Positions 61,014 through 64,000 of a DNA stretch of 64,000 nucleotides are shown piece by piece. The notes below the pieces were generated by a model. The model made no database searches. It was not told the origin of the DNA and was given only the letters and a program-made list of their open reading frames with translations. The position numbers and the translations under genes are program-made. Location: NCBI GenBank assembly GCA_964549275.1, contig CAZJUP010000007.1:40564-104563 (forward strand), in the 5' to 3' direction. Position 1 is the stretch's first letter. Each line of letters starts with the position of its first letter. Source of the stretch: CAZJUP01 sp964549275 (GTDB lineage Bacteria > Fidelibacterota > Marinisomatia > Marinisomatales > TCS55).

Positions 61014-63728
61014 TTATGAGTCGGGAATGTTAATGAAGATTTTAGTTCCTTTGCCTGGTGCGGTATCAATGGAAATGTGACCACCAACCCCTTCCACGCG
61101 CTCTTGCATCCCCAGTAAGCCAATTCCTCTTTTGGAATCATAAACGTTTTCATTTTTGAACCCACTACCGTTGTCTTGTATCATCAAATTTACCCAACCA
61201 TTTTCTTTGGATAATTGTACGAAGACCTTGTTGGCTCCAGCATGTTTTACAACATTGGTTAAGCTTTCCTGAAACACTCGGTACAGCACTGTTCTGGAGT
61301 CAGTGTTTTGTAAAACAATATTATCATCACCGGAAAAATCCACAGAAATTTGTGTCTGCTCAGAAAAGTTTTTACCTAAAGATTTCATAGCTGGTAATAC
61401 TCCTAAGTCGTCAAGGGTTGTGGGCCGAAGTTCCTGTGCAAACTGGCGAATGTCGTTAGTAATAGTCTGGACAAGTTCTTGGCATTCGCTCAGTTTGGAG
61501 TCGGTTAAATTGGGCTCACCAACATTTGTCTGTCGAATACTCTTTAGTGTTAAACTGACAGCCGTCATTGCCTGCCCAATTTCGTCGTGGAGTTCTCGAC
61601 TGATTCGGGTTCTTTCCTGCTCTTGAATTTGAACAGCTTCATGAGAAAGCCTTCGTAGTTGTTCCTGCTGTTTTTCGAGCCTGCCAATTAACCTCTGTTG
61701 TTGTTTCAATAGGGCGTGACGCTCGGTAATGTCTCTGACGCCGGCGACAATTTCCCCTTTTCGAAATGGCAGTATAGAAGCCTCGAATCGCATAGGTTTC
61801 CCGTCAATGTCTAAGGAATATTCAATAGTTTTCCGCTGTTTGTTTTTCAGACATGATTTGATTCCATTCATAATTTTTTTTGCTACGGCTGGCGGTAGTC
61901 GGTCATTTATGTTCATTCCCACAATAGATATGCCGGGGGGATACAACAATTCATCGGGCCCATGCTGTTCCAGATAGGTGCCGGTTTTATCGACACGAAA
62001 ATACAAATCTGGTAATGCTGTAAAGATGGCTTCCATGTTTTCTTTGGCTTCACGAAGTTGTTTTTCAGCCAAAACCTCTTTGGTAATATCTTTCATGTTT
62101 ACTACAAAGCTTTTTGGATATCCGCTTTCATCAAACATGGGTGTTGCTGTAACCGAAAGGTTGATATAATGCCCATGTTTGTGTTTTGCTCGCAACTCAA
62201 CGTTTGCATGCCCATCTTTTAGCGCAAGATTTTTATAGCGGAGCAACAAATCAAGATCTTTTTTATCATAGAAATCCTGGAGTTCCATTTGATTAAATTC
62301 TTCTTTGGTGTATCCGAACATGTCCGTAAATGCCTTATTGCATTCGAGTAGATACAATCGTGAATCAAAACGGGCAATCCCATCACCGGACGTATGGAAT
62401 ATCGCTTCTATATTTGACCGCGTCTTCAGCATTTTCTGTGTTTGTTCTTCAGCCTGCCTCTCTAAGGCACCTGTCCAATGTTGAGCGCGAATAAATTGAT
62501 TCAGGTGAATCATGAAAAAAACAATAACAATTAGACCACAGGGTAGCGTATCAATAATGATGCGTTCTTGAAAAGAGTGAATAACGTCTTTTAAAAAGAT
62601 TCCGATAACAAGCGGAAGTAGAATGACCATTTGCCCTGTAGGATCCTGTAAGAGTAGACGCGATAAGGGTTTAGACTTTTTCCATTTTGATAACGACTTT
62701 ACGACGCCTCGTCCAACAACAAAAATCAAGATATAGACAGCAAAGAGTGGAATTGTTAATTGCCATAATCGTAATATATCAGGCAAAACAGAAAATGGAG
62801 CTAAGGTGGAAAAAATTGAAAATATAGAAGAGTAAATAAGTAAAACTATGCTTAGCACAGAGTTGGTGTCGCGGATATACCGATCAACAAAAGAGAGGAA
62901 AAACCCACCCGCAAAGAACAGCGATACATGCTCTAATTGCCCCCAGTTTGTAAACGGAGAAAATTCAGGTAAAAATAGAAATGCCCGCGCAAAATGGTAA
63001 AGAGCCATACTCGCCGAAAAAAGAGAAAGATATATATAATACAAAATAGAGTTTTGTCTGATAAAAAGAAAAAGCCAAAAGAAAAAACCCAGAATATAAA
63101 GAACTAGCAAAACAAGAGAAACGCCACCCCACTGGGTTTGATATAGTGCATGAGTGTTCCCGATTAAATACGGTTTCGATAGATAAAATCCGGTTTCAGG
63201 ATCGGCTGGATTTCCCACAATGTGAAAAGTAAGAATGTTTTCATTCGGAAGTAAAATGTGCTTAGGCAGGGTCACCATATGGTGGCGAGCGCGCAAGCGC
63301 TGAGATATTCGACCGTTTACGTCAAGATGTATTTCGTTTTCAATGCGTGAACCATTTAAATATATTTCCCAGTTATATGCAATGCTGGCCAAAAACAGGG
63401 ATACGCTTTCATAAGAAGATATTGCGCTGTCTGATGAGAATGGGATAATATATGTAAAGTGCATATCCGGTTGGCGGGAAAAATTAAACGGAATGTGTTT
63501 TGGGGTAGAGGCAATAGGAATATCTCTTATGGACAAAAGCCGAGGTGTATTATCTGTCGGCAAAATAGTGTGCCATTTTTCATCCTCAGGTTTCTCAATG
63601 GTGGTCCAGTGATGTCGAAACCCCTCCCTTACATATACGGGATTATTAGAAAGATCAACAAAGTCAGACGCCAGTATTGGACAAAAGAGAAGGGAACCAG
63701 CAAGGATAATCTTATTAATACCAGTCAT
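61014..63728 (-). CDS. Histidine kinase: 7TMR-DISM sensor, two PAS domains, NarX-type kinase
   Basis: 904 aa. Signal peptide/first anchor at 1-20; a periplasmic ligand-type domain (about 25-195, jelly-roll-like DISM extracellular region); seven hydrophobic segments at about 198-415; PAS at about 435-555 (IEAIFHTSGDGIARFDSRLY) and a second at about 565-690; a coiled coil; HisKA_3 with the phospho-histidine near residue 713 (RISRELHDEIGQAMTAVSLT); HATPase_c with QDNGSGF and GIGLLGMQERVEGVGGHISI. DISM sensors often bind carbohydrate or small ligands. It pairs with the downstream response regulator. Confidence 0.93.
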   Translation of the reverse strand: MTGINKIILAGSLLFCPILASDFVDLSNNPVYVREGFRHHWTTIEKPEDEKWHTILPTDNTPRLLSIRDIPIASTPKHIPFNFSRQPDMHFTYIIPFSSDSAISSYESVSLFLASIAYNWEIYLNGSRIENEIHLDVNGRISQRLRARHHMVTLPKHILLPNENILTFHIVGNPADPETGFYLSKPYLIGNTHALYQTQWGGVSLVLLVLYILGFFFWLFLFIRQNSILYYIYLSLFSASMALYHFARAFLFLPEFSPFTNWGQLEHVSLFFAGGFFLSFVDRYIRDTNSVLSIVLLIYSSIFSIFSTLAPFSVLPDILRLWQLTIPLFAVYILIFVVGRGVVKSLSKWKKSKPLSRLLLQDPTGQMVILLPLVIGIFLKDVIHSFQERIIIDTLPCGLIVIVFFMIHLNQFIRAQHWTGALERQAEEQTQKMLKTRSNIEAIFHTSGDGIARFDSRLYLLECNKAFTDMFGYTKEEFNQMELQDFYDKKDLDLLLRYKNLALKDGHANVELRAKHKHGHYINLSVTATPMFDESGYPKSFVVNMKDITKEVLAEKQLREAKENMEAIFTALPDLYFRVDKTGTYLEQHGPDELLYPPGISIVGMNINDRLPPAVAKKIMNGIKSCLKNKQRKTIEYSLDIDGKPMRFEASILPFRKGEIVAGVRDITERHALLKQQQRLIGRLEKQQEQLRRLSHEAVQIQEQERTRISRELHDEIGQAMTAVSLTLKSIRQTNVGEPNLTDSKLSECQELVQTITNDIRQFAQELRPTTLDDLGVLPAMKSLGKNFSEQTQISVDFSGDDNIVLQNTDSRTVLYRVFQESLTNVVKHAGANKVFVQLSKENGWVNLMIQDNGSGFKNENVYDSKRGIGLLGMQERVEGVGGHISIDTAPGKGTKIFINIPDS

Positions 63729-63991
63729 ACGAACCTGAAATTAATGGTAGAAATGGATATTTTCTAAAAGGATCAGCAAATCATAAAAAAATACGTAATT
63801 GCGTAGTTAAAAAATACTTAATTGGCCGTATTGAGGATGGGCACGTTTATATATAACTTAAAACATTAATATAGAGTAAATAACCTGATTTCATGTAAAG
63901 CGTTGCTATGCTCTTTGTCGTTTATCTTAAAGCTGGTTTATAAATTAGGGTAAAGTACTGGTTTAGCCACCAATGTTGATAAATTACACAT

Positions 63992-64000
63992 ATGAAAAAG
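63992..64000 (+). CDS. Possible start of a plus-strand gene (cut by window end)
   Basis: ATGAAAAAG at the very end encodes M-K-K, a typical start of an exported protein, divergent from the histidine kinase. The 263 nt between 63729 and 63991 hold no other gene that I can see. Only three codons are visible, so this is a weak call. Confidence 0.25.

Noticed and set aside
1..64000. tRNA, rRNA, CRISPR arrays, insertion sequences or prophage
   Set aside because: No cloverleaf-like segments, no regularly spaced direct repeats, no transposase or integrase and no phage genes were found in either strand.

Overview
The window reads as chromosomal DNA from a marine member of the FCB superphylum. A Candidatus Marinimicrobia (Neomarinimicrobiota, SAR406)-like lineage is my best guess; this is inferred, since no rRNA gene is present. 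Grounds: a large secreted protein with a type IX secretion (T9SS type A) C-terminal domain, an exosortase with a tiny sorting-signal protein, a nickel superoxide dismutase, a doubled pyruvate:ferredoxin oxidoreductase locus, lipoprotein-rich envelope genes, low-to-moderate GC, frequent GTG/TTG starts and many 1-8 nt gene overlaps. I see no tRNA, rRNA, CRISPR array, insertion sequence or prophage.

Layout. 1-4062 (minus strand): envelope operon of a carboxypeptidase-regulatory/FxLYD protein, a YbgF-like coiled-coil/TPR protein, a barrel-plus-TPR protein and a MotA-type stator subunit cut by the window edge, behind a possibly structured leader. 4212-17275: mixed-strand housekeeping and metabolic genes: TPR lipoprotein, phenylalanine hydroxylase, Smr protein, aldo/keto reductase, an apaG-pyk-CoA-transferase run, M28 and M20 peptidases, lytic transglycosylase, TolB-like propeller, DMT transporter, PlsC. 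17391-17795: ssb with its own promoter and terminator. 17922-21894 (minus): a compact sorting locus of T9SS cargo, 59-aa exosortase-type substrate, exosortase and a small membrane protein, headed by a perfect 17-bp inverted repeat.

21980-43263 is the replication-origin neighbourhood. dnaA points left and rpmH-yidD-yidC-mnmE-mnmG-mfd-two PPIases-dnaN-recF-DUF721-gyrB-gyrA-yggS-unknown-sodN all point right. The strand switch lies at 23333-23525, which holds two tandem perfect DnaA boxes. A second AT-rich gap with DnaA boxes precedes dnaN. Two parS sites (one perfect, one 15/16) bracket mnmG. rnpA is absent from its usual place between rpmH and yidD, and rsmG-parA-parB are absent after mnmG.

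43260-54921: psuG, a small unknown protein, a MATE transporter, then a single-chain pyruvate:ferredoxin oxidoreductase (nifJ) overlapping a dihydroorotate-dehydrogenase-like gene, followed by a second, two-subunit PFOR and a GNAT acetyltransferase. With pyruvate kinase and the CoA-transferase this implies a ferredoxin-linked pyruvate/acetyl-CoA node. 54962-63728: an active/inactive M16 peptidase pair, a DHFR/RibD-fold reductase, a START-like protein with three copies of an unfamiliar repeat, a YwiC-like membrane protein, and a 7TMR-DISM/PAS histidine kinase with its LuxR-type response regulator. A new plus-strand gene may begin at 63992.

The observations I rank highest are the exosortase mini-substrate locus, the parS-bracketed mnmG in a rearranged origin region, the Sec-type leader on the Ni-SOD, and the paired PFORs of different architecture.
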